A stretch of DNA of 44,588 bases from an uncultured Candidatus Saccharimonas sp. (GTDB taxonomy: Bacteria > Patescibacteriota > Saccharimonadia > Saccharimonadales > AWTP1-31). Below the pieces are notes generated by a model that worked only from the letters and a program-made list of their open reading frames with translations, had not been told where the DNA came from and ran no database searches. How positions within the stretch are numbered: position 1 is the stretch's first letter; each line of letters begins with the position of its first letter. Positions 31,660-39,390 of this stretch are shown here, piece by piece. Position numbers and translations under genes: made by a program. Where the stretch lies: assembly GCA_943353855.1 (NCBI GenBank), contig CALRBD010000003.1:1-44588 (forward strand). Direction: 5' to 3'.

Positions 31660-32535
31660 ATGCCAATTATATCCATAAAAGACGTCAGTAAACTGTACGG
31701 CTTTGGCGATGCCACTACGGTAGCACTCGACGAAGTCAGTATTGACGTTGAAGCTGGTGAATTCGTTGCCGTAATGGGTCCTAGTGGATCAGGTAAATCG
31801 ACGCTAATGAATATAATCGGACTACTCGACCGTCCTTCTCACGGAGAATATTTACTTAGTAATCGTTATGTTTCAAAGTTACGCCCAAATCAGCGCGCCA
31901 AAATGCGCCGTGACAAAATTGGTTTTGTTTTTCAGTCATTTAACCTACTACCTAAACTAAGTGTGCTCGATAACGTTGCTCTGCCCTTAATGTATCGTGG
32001 TGTAAGCACCGTAAAGCGTCTACAGCGAGCCGAAGATGTGCTGGAACGAGTTGGTCTTAAAGATCGCCAATACTTTATGCCTAAGGCTCTTAGCGGAGGC
32101 CAAGTGCAAAGAGCTGCTATAGCTCGGGCCCTAGTCGGTGACCCGCAAATTATTATTGCCGATGAACCAACTGGAAACTTAGATAGTGCTGCTAGCCTTA
32201 TTGTCATGGAACTTCTTAGTGAATTACATCGAACTGGGAATACCATAATAATGGTGACCCATAACCCTGAAATAACACGCTATGCCGATCGTGTTGTCTA
32301 TATGCATGATGGCTGTATCGTTCATGACCAACGGACTCCTGTCGGCGAAGTGCCCGCTTTAGCAAAAAAAGCAATGTATGTTTATCCTCGTAGAACTGAA
32401 GAAGATGACCTTGCTGGTGTATCTGCCATGATGGATTTTAGGCCAGAAAAATCAACCACCAAGAAACGCCGAGCATCCAAGAAAACTACCAAGAAACGCT
32501 CTAGCGTAAAACAAAAAAGGACCACAAATGCGTAG
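31660..32535 (+). CDS. ABC transporter ATP-binding protein, MacB/LolD type, with basic tail
   Basis: 291 residues. Walker A GPSGSGKST (40-48), Q-loop FQSFNLLPKLSVLDNV, signature LSGGQVQRAAIARAL, Walker B IIIADEPTGNLD and H-loop MVTHNPE. The domain ends near residue 220. A further 70 residues follow, the last 30 extremely Lys/Arg-rich (STTKKRRASKKTTKKRSS), which is not usual for this family and may bind membrane lipid or nucleic acid. The stop codon overlaps the start of the permease gene by eight bases, so both form one operon and one transporter. Confidence 0.95.
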   Translation: MPIISIKDVSKLYGFGDATTVALDEVSIDVEAGEFVAVMGPSGSGKSTLMNIIGLLDRPSHGEYLLSNRYVSKLRPNQRAKMRRDKIGFVFQSFNLLPKLSVLDNVALPLMYRGVSTVKRLQRAEDVLERVGLKDRQYFMPKALSGGQVQRAAIARALVGDPQIIIADEPTGNLDSAASLIVMELLSELHRTGNTIIMVTHNPEITRYADRVVYMHDGCIVHDQRTPVGEVPALAKKAMYVYPRRTEEDDLAGVSAMMDFRPEKSTTKKRRASKKTTKKRSSVKQKRTTNA

Positions 32536-33763
32536 CGGTAATTTTAAAGTTGCGTATAAGACTATTCGTGAATCGAAATGGCAGAGTTCATTAACTATGT
32601 TCGGTATTGTGGTCGGCATAGTCTCTGTAGTAACTATAGTCAGCCTTGGCCAAGGTATTAAGAGACAGATTGTTGGAGAAATAAAAAGTGTAGGAAGCGA
32701 TCTTATTACAGTCCGTGCTGGTAAAGGCGTAAAAAGAGACGCTGATGGAAATATCCAAAAGATTAGTCCCGATTTCGTTTACGGATTTGGTAGTGGAACT
32801 TTGAATGACCGTGACGTTGCTATCGTAGAGGGTAGCCTTGGAGTTAAAGACGCCACTCCTATCCGACTTTTAAATGGTAGTGTTATTGCTGATGGTCGTG
32901 AGTACGGTGATGGCTTTGTGCTAGGCACAAATCCTTCTCTCCCCAATCTAATACAACAGAAATTAGAGTACGGCAGTTACTTCACTACGGGAGAAACATC
33001 TCGACAGGTTGCCGTTATTGGAAAATCAGTAGCAGAAGAGCTCTTCCAAGAAAATGTGCCGTTAGGACAAGTGGTAACTATCCGAGGCCAAGACTTTATA
33101 GTACGTGGAGTTTTTGAAAAGTTTAATAGCAACCCACTTGGTCAAGGTATTGATCTTAACAAGGCAATCTTTGTACCGACAACCAGCCTCAAAGAAGTTG
33201 CCGGCACTGCAGCTCCAGTAGTTAGGGTATTAGCTCGGCCGCAGAATCCTAAAAACGCTGGCGACTTGGCTAAACAAATCTCCTCATCAATTAAAGACTC
33301 TCATGGCGGTCAAGACGATACGACTGTTTTATTGCAAAGTGAAAACCTGCAAGTCACCAGCTCAGTACTTGATAAGTTAACTGGTTTTATTGCGGCTATT
33401 GCTGCTATCTCCCTAGTAGTAGGCGGAATTGGAATAATGAATATCATGCTAGTTTCTGTCAGTGAAAGAACCCGTGAAATTGGCGTACGTAAAGCCGTAG
33501 GTGCTACTAACCGTCAGATTCGTAACCAATTTATGGCAGAGGCAATTGTACTTAGTGTGCTCGGAGGAATTGTAGGAATAATCGCTTCATTTGTATTGAA
33601 CTTCCTAATACGTGTTACTACCGATCTAACACCAGTTATTACCTGGCCTGTCGTAATTGTAGCTGCGGTAGTCTCAGTTTCTGTAGGGATTATCTTTGGC
33701 ACCATACCAGCAGTTAAAGCTGCCCGCAAAGACCCTATCGATGCCCTTCGTATCGGTAACTAG
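32528..33763 (+). CDS. ABC transporter permease, MacB/FtsX type
   Basis: 411 residues. One N-terminal membrane helix (about 21-41), a large extracytoplasmic MacB_PCD domain (about 50-270), then the FtsX-type core with three helices (about 280-305, 335-360, 372-397). The signature VSERTREIGVRKAVGATNRQIRNQF and terminal PAVKAARKDPIDALR are typical. MacB-type pairs move substrates by mechanotransmission and often export peptides or lipoproteins; the cargo here is unknown. The ATG has AAAGGA upstream within the ATPase gene. The stop overlaps the convergent mgtE by four bases. Confidence 0.95.
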   Translation: MRSGNFKVAYKTIRESKWQSSLTMFGIVVGIVSVVTIVSLGQGIKRQIVGEIKSVGSDLITVRAGKGVKRDADGNIQKISPDFVYGFGSGTLNDRDVAIVEGSLGVKDATPIRLLNGSVIADGREYGDGFVLGTNPSLPNLIQQKLEYGSYFTTGETSRQVAVIGKSVAEELFQENVPLGQVVTIRGQDFIVRGVFEKFNSNPLGQGIDLNKAIFVPTTSLKEVAGTAAPVVRVLARPQNPKNAGDLAKQISSSIKDSHGGQDDTTVLLQSENLQVTSSVLDKLTGFIAAIAAISLVVGGIGIMNIMLVSVSERTREIGVRKAVGATNRQIRNQFMAEAIVLSVLGGIVGIIASFVLNFLIRVTTDLTPVITWPVVIVAAVVSVSVGIIFGTIPAVKAARKDPIDALRIGN

Positions 33764-35046
33764 CCAAGAACAATAGTCGCGAGGCCTAGGAATGCCAAGA
33801 AGCCTAGAATGTCTGTTGCAGTTGTTATGAATATAGTTGCAGACGTTGCCGGATCTTTACCAAGACGTTTCATTATAAGTGGAACGAGTGTTCCAAATGT
33901 GCTGGCCACTAGTAGGTTAATGATCATGGCAAGTCCAAGCACCATAGCGATTTTAAAGTCATGGTTAACTACCATGACGACAGTAAATACGATAATACCG
34001 TTAATAATACCGTTAACTAATCCAGCGCCAAGTTCATTGCGTAATGACATCCAGGCATTGCTTAGATCAATCTGCCTGAGGCTAATACCACGTACCTGAA
34101 CGGCCAATGTCTGAGTAGCAGCGTTACCTCCCATGCCTGCAACAATAGGCATGTATATAGCAAGTAGTACGTATTTATCTAAGGTGTCTGAAAAGAGACT
34201 GACTGTAAATGCCGCAAGAAAAGCCGTACCAAGGTTAATGATAAGCCAACGGTAGCGGTTCCTTACTTTATTCTTAGCAGTGTCGGTAACGCTCTCTTCT
34301 TGCTTTATACCAGCAAAGTTATAGAGTGATGACCCTTGCTCTTTTTCAATTAGTTGGAGCATATCATCCGAATAGATAATTCCAACAACTTCATCTGAAT
34401 CGTTTAAAACAGCTACTTTAGTATGAGGGTGAGATTGGAATAGGTTTAATACGTCTTTATGTTTGGCTGCATAGGATATTGATTGCATATGCTTTATGTA
34501 GCTAGCTATTTTTTCAGTTCTTCTCGCAATACCAAGAGCATGGCCTGGCAAAAAGCCATGTAACTTATTATTTTCCAGAACTATGATAACCGGTGGCCTA
34601 CCAGTTTTCTTTTCATGCTGTTTAAACTTCTCTGCTACGCCTTCAATGGTTTCGGATTCATCTACTTGAATATAGTCTAGGGTCATAAGACCGGCCGCAG
34701 TCTCAGGGTCGAAGGCTAATAGAATAGAAAGCGAATCTTTAAGTTCAGCGCTAAGATCGTTAAGAACTTTTTCCCGCTTCATTTTTGATACTAATTGAAG
34801 CATGTCTGTTGCTTCATCGGGATCAAGAGTTTGTAGAATGCTGACAAAATCGGATTCCGGTATACGCTTTAGGATATCTTTCTTAACGCCTGTTGTAACA
34901 GAGCGCAGTAAGTCGACGCGCTTATCTTGATCAAGTGCTAAAAATGTTTCAATACGTTTATCTTTTCGGAAGAGCACGTCTCCTAGAGAAAAAGGATTCA
35001 TGGTAAGTGATGGTATTTTTCGAGTAATCTTTTTGACAAATTTCAT
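33760..35046 (-). CDS. mgtE: MgtE magnesium transporter
   Basis: 428 residues in the standard order: MgtE_N superhelical domain (about 25-130, with repeated LDPDEATDMLQ and FDPETAAGLMTLDY), two CBS domains (about 135-255), connecting helix and five membrane helices. The pore signature is PIVAGMGGNAATQTLAVQVRG. MgtE is a Mg2+-gated channel; cytosolic Mg2+ binding to the N and CBS domains closes it. ATG 35046 has AAAGGA upstream. It lies in a metal-transport neighbourhood with terC and an NRAMP-type gene a few kilobases away. Confidence 0.96.
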   Translation of the reverse strand: MKFVKKITRKIPSLTMNPFSLGDVLFRKDKRIETFLALDQDKRVDLLRSVTTGVKKDILKRIPESDFVSILQTLDPDEATDMLQLVSKMKREKVLNDLSAELKDSLSILLAFDPETAAGLMTLDYIQVDESETIEGVAEKFKQHEKKTGRPPVIIVLENNKLHGFLPGHALGIARRTEKIASYIKHMQSISYAAKHKDVLNLFQSHPHTKVAVLNDSDEVVGIIYSDDMLQLIEKEQGSSLYNFAGIKQEESVTDTAKNKVRNRYRWLIINLGTAFLAAFTVSLFSDTLDKYVLLAIYMPIVAGMGGNAATQTLAVQVRGISLRQIDLSNAWMSLRNELGAGLVNGIINGIIVFTVVMVVNHDFKIAMVLGLAMIINLLVASTFGTLVPLIMKRLGKDPATSATIFITTATDILGFLAFLGLATIVLG

Positions 35047-35141
35047 ATGTGTTTTCCTTTCTTATAGTATAGCTTAAAATAAGCTATATCGTTAAAGCAA
35101 GCGTACTGTTAAACTACAGCCCGATAGTATACCCTTAAGGA

Positions 35142-35624
35142 ATGATTATATTTTTCGCAGTATTGTTAGTATTGCTCCTGGGCTTCACAGTAAGTAGTAT
35201 TTCAGGCGCGCCATGGGTGCCAGCTCGAGCATATGATATTGAGGCGCTATTAGACGATGCAAAGATTAAACCGGGCAGTGTGTATATAGAATTGGGATGT
35301 GGGGACGGTCGACTGGTGCGAGGTGCTGCCAAGCGAGGAGCTAAGGCTATTGGCTATGAACTTAATCCGATGTTGTGGGCATATGCTTGGGTGCGTTCAA
35401 TCGGCAACAAAAATGTGCAGGTACGTTTAGGGAACTTTTGGACTAAAGACATATCTAAGGCTGATGTTGTCATGGCTTTTTTGGTGCCGCGCACCATGCC
35501 TAGATTAGGCAAAAAAGCCGATAAGGAAATGAAAAAAGGATCTATGCTATTAAGCTATATATTCCCTATCCCTAAGAAGAAGCCATTACGTAAAAATCGT
35601 AGTTGGTATATATACTCATACTAA
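35142..35624 (+). CDS. Membrane-anchored class I SAM methyltransferase
   Basis: 160 residues. A hydrophobic N-terminal helix (about 2-20) is followed by a short Rossmann methyltransferase: motif I VYIELGCGDGRLV (47-59), an acidic end of strand 2 in AIGYELNPM, and NFWTKDISKADVVMAFLVP. Length and anchor match a small family of membrane-tethered methyltransferases; the substrate is unknown. TATACC lies eight bases before the ATG, and AAGGA directly abuts the ATG, too close for a Shine-Dalgarno role, so a leaderless transcript is likely. Confidence 0.85.
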   Translation: MIIFFAVLLVLLLGFTVSSISGAPWVPARAYDIEALLDDAKIKPGSVYIELGCGDGRLVRGAAKRGAKAIGYELNPMLWAYAWVRSIGNKNVQVRLGNFWTKDISKADVVMAFLVPRTMPRLGKKADKEMKKGSMLLSYIFPIPKKKPLRKNRSWYIYSY

Positions 35625-35669
35625 CCTTATTTTTTGGACTAGTTTGTTAGAATTTAAGTGTTATGAAAA

Positions 35670-36275
35670 TTAGTTTACTAAGAACTTAAAGAACTCTGTA
35701 ATTGCGGAGGCCGCCGCTACAATTATGCCTATACCAATTACACCCAACAATACTCCAACCATGAATAAGTAGATATCTTCTATTATTAAAGATAAGGCCA
35801 CGACGACAGCACCCATAGAAGGCACGGTATCAAGCCCTGAGAACGGCGGTGCTATAAAAGAAGCAAGAGCTAATATGAATATAACAAGTCCTGACAATAT
35901 TCTAAAAATGCGAGTATTGAATATTGACGCCCCACGCTGACGTGAGTATCTCTCTAGACGACGAATGTTTTTAAACATAAATGGCAGGCCTTTATTCAAT
36001 AGCCCTGAACTAAGCTGTATCTTACGAGCTTTTTTAGGTATCCAAATCTCACGAAGTCCAAAAATCATTTCAAGCGCTACCACCATAGTAACCGGTAGTA
36101 AAACGAATGTCGTTATACCTCCTGTTGGTATAGGTAACGATGGTATAAACATGAATAGCATAAAGACTACAGCAAAACTTTTCTCACCAAAAAAGTCGGC
36201 CAAATCGCCGACTGTCTTATGTGAGTTATTTTTTAACCATCCTTCAAGTTCATTGCTAAATGGTTTTATTTCCAT
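35670..36275 (-). CDS. ExoD-family membrane protein
   Basis: 201 residues, four to five membrane helices. Matches the ExoD (exopolysaccharide synthesis) pattern: KTVGDLADFFGEKSFAVVFM, the FIPSLPIPTGGITTF turn and REIWIPKKARKIQLSSG, with a second hydrophobic half ending VAAASAITEFFKF. ExoD proteins are widespread, but their molecular function is unclear. The start is consistent with a leaderless transcript: TAGTAT lies six bases before the ATG. Confidence 0.85.
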   Translation of the reverse strand: MEIKPFSNELEGWLKNNSHKTVGDLADFFGEKSFAVVFMLFMFIPSLPIPTGGITTFVLLPVTMVVALEMIFGLREIWIPKKARKIQLSSGLLNKGLPFMFKNIRRLERYSRQRGASIFNTRIFRILSGLVIFILALASFIAPPFSGLDTVPSMGAVVVALSLIIEDIYLFMVGVLLGVIGIGIIVAAASAITEFFKFLVN

Positions 36276-36281
36276 ATAGCT

Positions 36282-36287
36282 ATACTA
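36282..36287 (-). promoter_or_regulatory. -10 element of the ExoD gene, leaderless type
   Basis: TAGTAT on the minus strand, exactly 6 nt before ATG 36275. Confidence 0.5.
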
Positions 36288-36299
36288 CCATCAGGACCT

Positions 36300-36569
36300 C
36301 TACCGTGGCAAAGGAGTGATGCGTACGAGTGTCCAGGTGAACTCTTGAGAATTGAACTGTAGGCGGTAGTTACTGTGGCCGTCTGACATGTCGAAAAGCT
36401 GAACGATGTCCTTACCTTTGTGAAGCAGGTAACGCATGCCTGATTCTAAGAATGTTACTTGCTGGTTATTGTATGTGATTGCTTTTGGAAAACTTTTGAA
36501 GTTCTGTCGACCGCTGAAGTAGACTGCGTTAACTGAAACTTCTTTGTTGATGTATTGTTTTGTGTCCAT
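36300..36569 (-). CDS. Small protein, paralogue of the DinB-coupled protein, 89 residues
   Basis: Single small beta-rich domain: VSVNAVYFSGRQNFKSFPKA, ITYNNQQVTFLESG, KDIVQLFDMSDGHSNYRLQF and FTWTLVRI. It aligns end to end, without large gaps, with the product of 17004-17270 (VSV...Y-S/A-G; P-x-x-I; H-x-x-x-K/G; I/V-x-x-L/F-x-D; YRLQF versus FRLNL; W-x-L). No polymerase is adjacent here. The gene sits between the ExoD gene and a 247-nt untranslated leader with its own promoter at 36823-36852. Function unknown. Confidence 0.78.
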   Translation of the reverse strand: MDTKQYINKEVSVNAVYFSGRQNFKSFPKAITYNNQQVTFLESGMRYLLHKGKDIVQLFDMSDGHSNYRLQFNSQEFTWTLVRITPLPR

Positions 36570-36895
36570 GATTAAAATGCTCCGAGGTTTATAAGTTTTT
36601 ATGTAGAGATACTCGTTTTACAGAGTCAAACGGTTGAAATAGTGGAGCTTGTAAGAGTCAGAAAGTACACCCGTTTGTATGTAGATTCGTGCTTCTCTTG
36701 GAGCTATTGTTGAGGATAGTGTAGTGACGCTTTACTTGCAGGCAAGTTAGTGTGTGTACTCCCCGAGATGGTTTATAAGCCTATGAGTAAGAAGGTTGCC
36801 CAGCACTCATATCGCTAAAAAAAGTATACCGCTAATGTATAGCCTTACACAAGTTTTGTTTTTACAACCTTTTTACTCTGTTAAGAGCGCATTCT
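36570..36895 (-). promoter_or_regulatory. Promoter and long untranslated leader of the small paralogue gene
   Basis: On the minus strand: TTGTGT (36852-36847), 18-nt spacer, TATACT (36828-36823), then about 247 nt before the ATG at 36569. Two direct repeats bracket the leader: CCGAGGTTTATAAG (36582-36595) and CCGAGATGGTTTATAAG (36763-36779), given on the plus strand. I find no known riboswitch motif and no convincing reading frame in it. Confidence 0.5.
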
Positions 36896-37900
36896 CTAGA
36901 TTGAATCGTCTATGTGAATTGGATGTTCTGGGGTCTTTTTCGGGAACATAATTGAGATTAAGATACTGCCGAATAAGAATAGTGCGAGAACGACTAAGCT
37001 TACCCATACTGGGACATGTAACCCAAGTGGTGTTGCAACCATCTTAAAGCCTATCCAAGCTAATATGCCAGCTAGTGCCCAAGTAAGCGCCCAGAACTTT
37101 GTGGCTACCGATTGATACACAAAGAATAATGCACGTAGTCCGAGCAATGCAAAGACGTTACTGGCATAGGCTATGAATCGATCTGGGCTCACTGCAAGTA
37201 CAGCTGGAACACTATCTACTGCAAATATAATGTCTGTTAGCTCGATAAGTATAATAACTGCTGCCATGAGCGTCAGCATGCGCTTGCCTTCAATCTTGAC
37301 CGTTAACTTATGGCCAACGTATTCATGATGCACGGGCAAAACTTTAGTAATTGCTTTCCAGACCTTTTTATCGGTAAACTCTACCGCTTCTTCGATGTCA
37401 TCTCCACCACGAGCCTCCTTGAATGCTTTCCAGGCGGCACGTAATAGTATTACTCCAAATATAATACTGACCCATTCAAACTTTTTAAGAAGTTCCAGGC
37501 CAGCGACAATAAATAATAGCCTAAATATAATTGCCCCTGCTATACCGTAATTCAGCATACGCCGTTCAAGTTTTGGACTAACTTTGAAGCTTGTAAAGAT
37601 AAGTCCTATAACAAATAGGTTATCCAAGCTTAACGCTTTCTCTATCGCCCATGCTGCAAGGTATTCCCCCGCCGCTTGGTGACTAACAAAAAAGAATATC
37701 GGAATTGCGAAAAGAATGGCGGCAGTAATATATATAATTGACCAGCGGACTGCTTCTGGGAATTTGATAACGTGGTCTTTTTTTGTGTGATGCGCTTCAA
37801 TTAATGCGTAGACAACAAGCGTCATTAATACTATTCCATACATAAACCAAGGAATACTATAAGAACGAACGGCTGTGGCTTCCAGAGCTGCGAATATCAT
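36896..37900 (-). CDS. terC: TerC-family integral membrane protein
   Basis: 334 residues, about nine membrane helices. Family landmarks: EKALSLDNLFVIGLIF, LLRAAWKAFKEARGG, ILIELTDIIFAVDSVPAVLAVS and FVYQSVATKFW. TerC proteins are linked to metal-ion export, notably Mn2+ supply to exported enzymes, and to tellurite resistance. No yybP-ykoY (Mn2+) riboswitch was recognised upstream. The gene is divergent from the NRAMP-type gene; the 73-base gap between them must carry both promoters. Confidence 0.93.
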   Translation of the reverse strand: MIFAALEATAVRSYSIPWFMYGIVLMTLVVYALIEAHHTKKDHVIKFPEAVRWSIIYITAAILFAIPIFFFVSHQAAGEYLAAWAIEKALSLDNLFVIGLIFTSFKVSPKLERRMLNYGIAGAIIFRLLFIVAGLELLKKFEWVSIIFGVILLRAAWKAFKEARGGDDIEEAVEFTDKKVWKAITKVLPVHHEYVGHKLTVKIEGKRMLTLMAAVIILIELTDIIFAVDSVPAVLAVSPDRFIAYASNVFALLGLRALFFVYQSVATKFWALTWALAGILAWIGFKMVATPLGLHVPVWVSLVVLALFLFGSILISIMFPKKTPEHPIHIDDSI

Positions 37901-37973
37901 TTATATAAGTTTACTACAAATCACTACTATCCTTGAAGGGTTATCCATTTATATGTACTATACCTCTAACGCT

Positions 37974-39359
37974 ATGGCAGATAATAAAACAGCAAAAAAG
38001 ATTGAGAAAGCTGGTAAGAAGCTTTATACCTCAGAAATGCACGCTATTAATATTGCGAGGCATCACGTCAGTAGAAAGCGCTTCAGTCGATTCTTGCGTA
38101 TCCTGGGGCCTGGGCTAGTCACTGGAGCAGCAGATGATGATCCATCTGGCATCGCGACATACTCACAAGCTGGTGCACGTTTTGGCTTTAGTCTTCTATG
38201 GGTCTTTCCAATTATCTTTCCTATGCTGCTTGCGGTACAGGAATCATGCTCAAGAATCGGAGCGGTCACTGGCAAGGGTTTAGCGGCCGTCATTAAGGAT
38301 CACTACAGTAAATCATTACTATATAGTGCAGTTACTCTGGTGGTTATTGCTAATACCATAAATATTGGGGCAGATCTTGGCGCTATGGCGGCGGCTATGA
38401 ATCTAGTTACTCCAGTGCCGATAATAGTCTGGGCTGTTATTTTTGCAGTCAGTATTGTGCTACTAGAAATATTTGTGAGCTATAGAAGATACGCAAAGAT
38501 TCTGAAGTGGTTGGCAATTTCACTATTCGCCTACCCTATTACTGCTTTTTTGATAGGCCAATCCTGGGGAGACGTTATGAGGGCTACATTCACTTTGCCA
38601 GATAGATTAGGTTTTGACATGATCTACTTGTATGTCGCAATTCTTGGTACAACAATTTCGCCCTACCTCTTTTTCTGGGATACTTCTGAAACTGTTGAAA
38701 ATGAAATTCAGGAACGCCGGTTAAGTGAAAATGGTAAGGCTCCTACTATTACTAAACATTATTTAAAAAGTATTAGAACCGATAACCTAGTCGGCATGTC
38801 GCTAACTATACTGACGGCTTGGTTTATTGTTATCGTTTGCGCCTCCGTTCTGTACGCCAATGGAACAACCGAAATTCGCACTGCCGCTGATGCAGCACGA
38901 GCGCTAGAACCTTTAGTGCAGGACTTTCCATATGCCGGAACTATTGCTAAAGCATTATTTTCTGTTGGTGTAGTCGGCATTGGTCTACTAGCTATCCCAG
39001 TTCTAGCCGGTTCTTCATCATACGCTATTAGCGAAGCTGCTGGCTGGAAAGAAGGTTTGCACCGTAAATATAAGCGCGCAAAGGCTTTCTATCTCGTTAT
39101 CGCTGGGGCAACTTTTATTGGTCTATTACTAAACCTAATAGGAATTGATCCAATTCAGGCTTTAATTTTTACGGCAGTCTTCAATGCTATTGCTGCAGTG
39201 CCATTACTTTTGCTTATTGCCCGAATAGGCTCCAACAAGAACATCATGGGACAGTACACAAATGGAATCGTATCTAATGTTTTCGTAAGACTGACATTTA
39301 CTGTAATGGGCGTTTCAACTCTTATTCTGTTTTATGCTCTAGCTACTGGCAAAGCATAG
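37974..39359 (+). CDS. NRAMP-superfamily divalent metal transporter, variant metal site
   Basis: 461 residues from ATG 37974, about 11 membrane helices. The first helix reads GPGLVTGAADDDPSGIATYS (45-64), and the sixth GTTISPYLFFWDTSE (225-239). Canonical NRAMPs carry DPGN and MPH at these places. Here the aspartate is kept, but Asn becomes Gly and Met becomes Ser (SPY), so Mn2+/Fe2+ selectivity is doubtful. ATG 37974 is chosen because the longer frame from 37875 would add 33 residues overlapping the divergent terC start. TATACC lies nine bases before ATG 37974. Confidence 0.9.
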   Translation: MADNKTAKKIEKAGKKLYTSEMHAINIARHHVSRKRFSRFLRILGPGLVTGAADDDPSGIATYSQAGARFGFSLLWVFPIIFPMLLAVQESCSRIGAVTGKGLAAVIKDHYSKSLLYSAVTLVVIANTINIGADLGAMAAAMNLVTPVPIIVWAVIFAVSIVLLEIFVSYRRYAKILKWLAISLFAYPITAFLIGQSWGDVMRATFTLPDRLGFDMIYLYVAILGTTISPYLFFWDTSETVENEIQERRLSENGKAPTITKHYLKSIRTDNLVGMSLTILTAWFIVIVCASVLYANGTTEIRTAADAARALEPLVQDFPYAGTIAKALFSVGVVGIGLLAIPVLAGSSSYAISEAAGWKEGLHRKYKRAKAFYLVIAGATFIGLLLNLIGIDPIQALIFTAVFNAIAAVPLLLLIARIGSNKNIMGQYTNGIVSNVFVRLTFTVMGVSTLILFYALATGKA

Positions 39360-39376
39360 CTAAAAGTCCTGCGTGA

Positions 39377-39382
39377 TATAAT
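39377..39382 (+). promoter_or_regulatory. Extended consensus -10 of the MFS gene, leaderless type
   Basis: TGA-TATAAT on the plus strand, exactly 8 nt before the ATG. It lies in the 31-base gap after the NRAMP-type gene. Confidence 0.7.
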
Positions 39383-39390
39383 TTAAAGCA

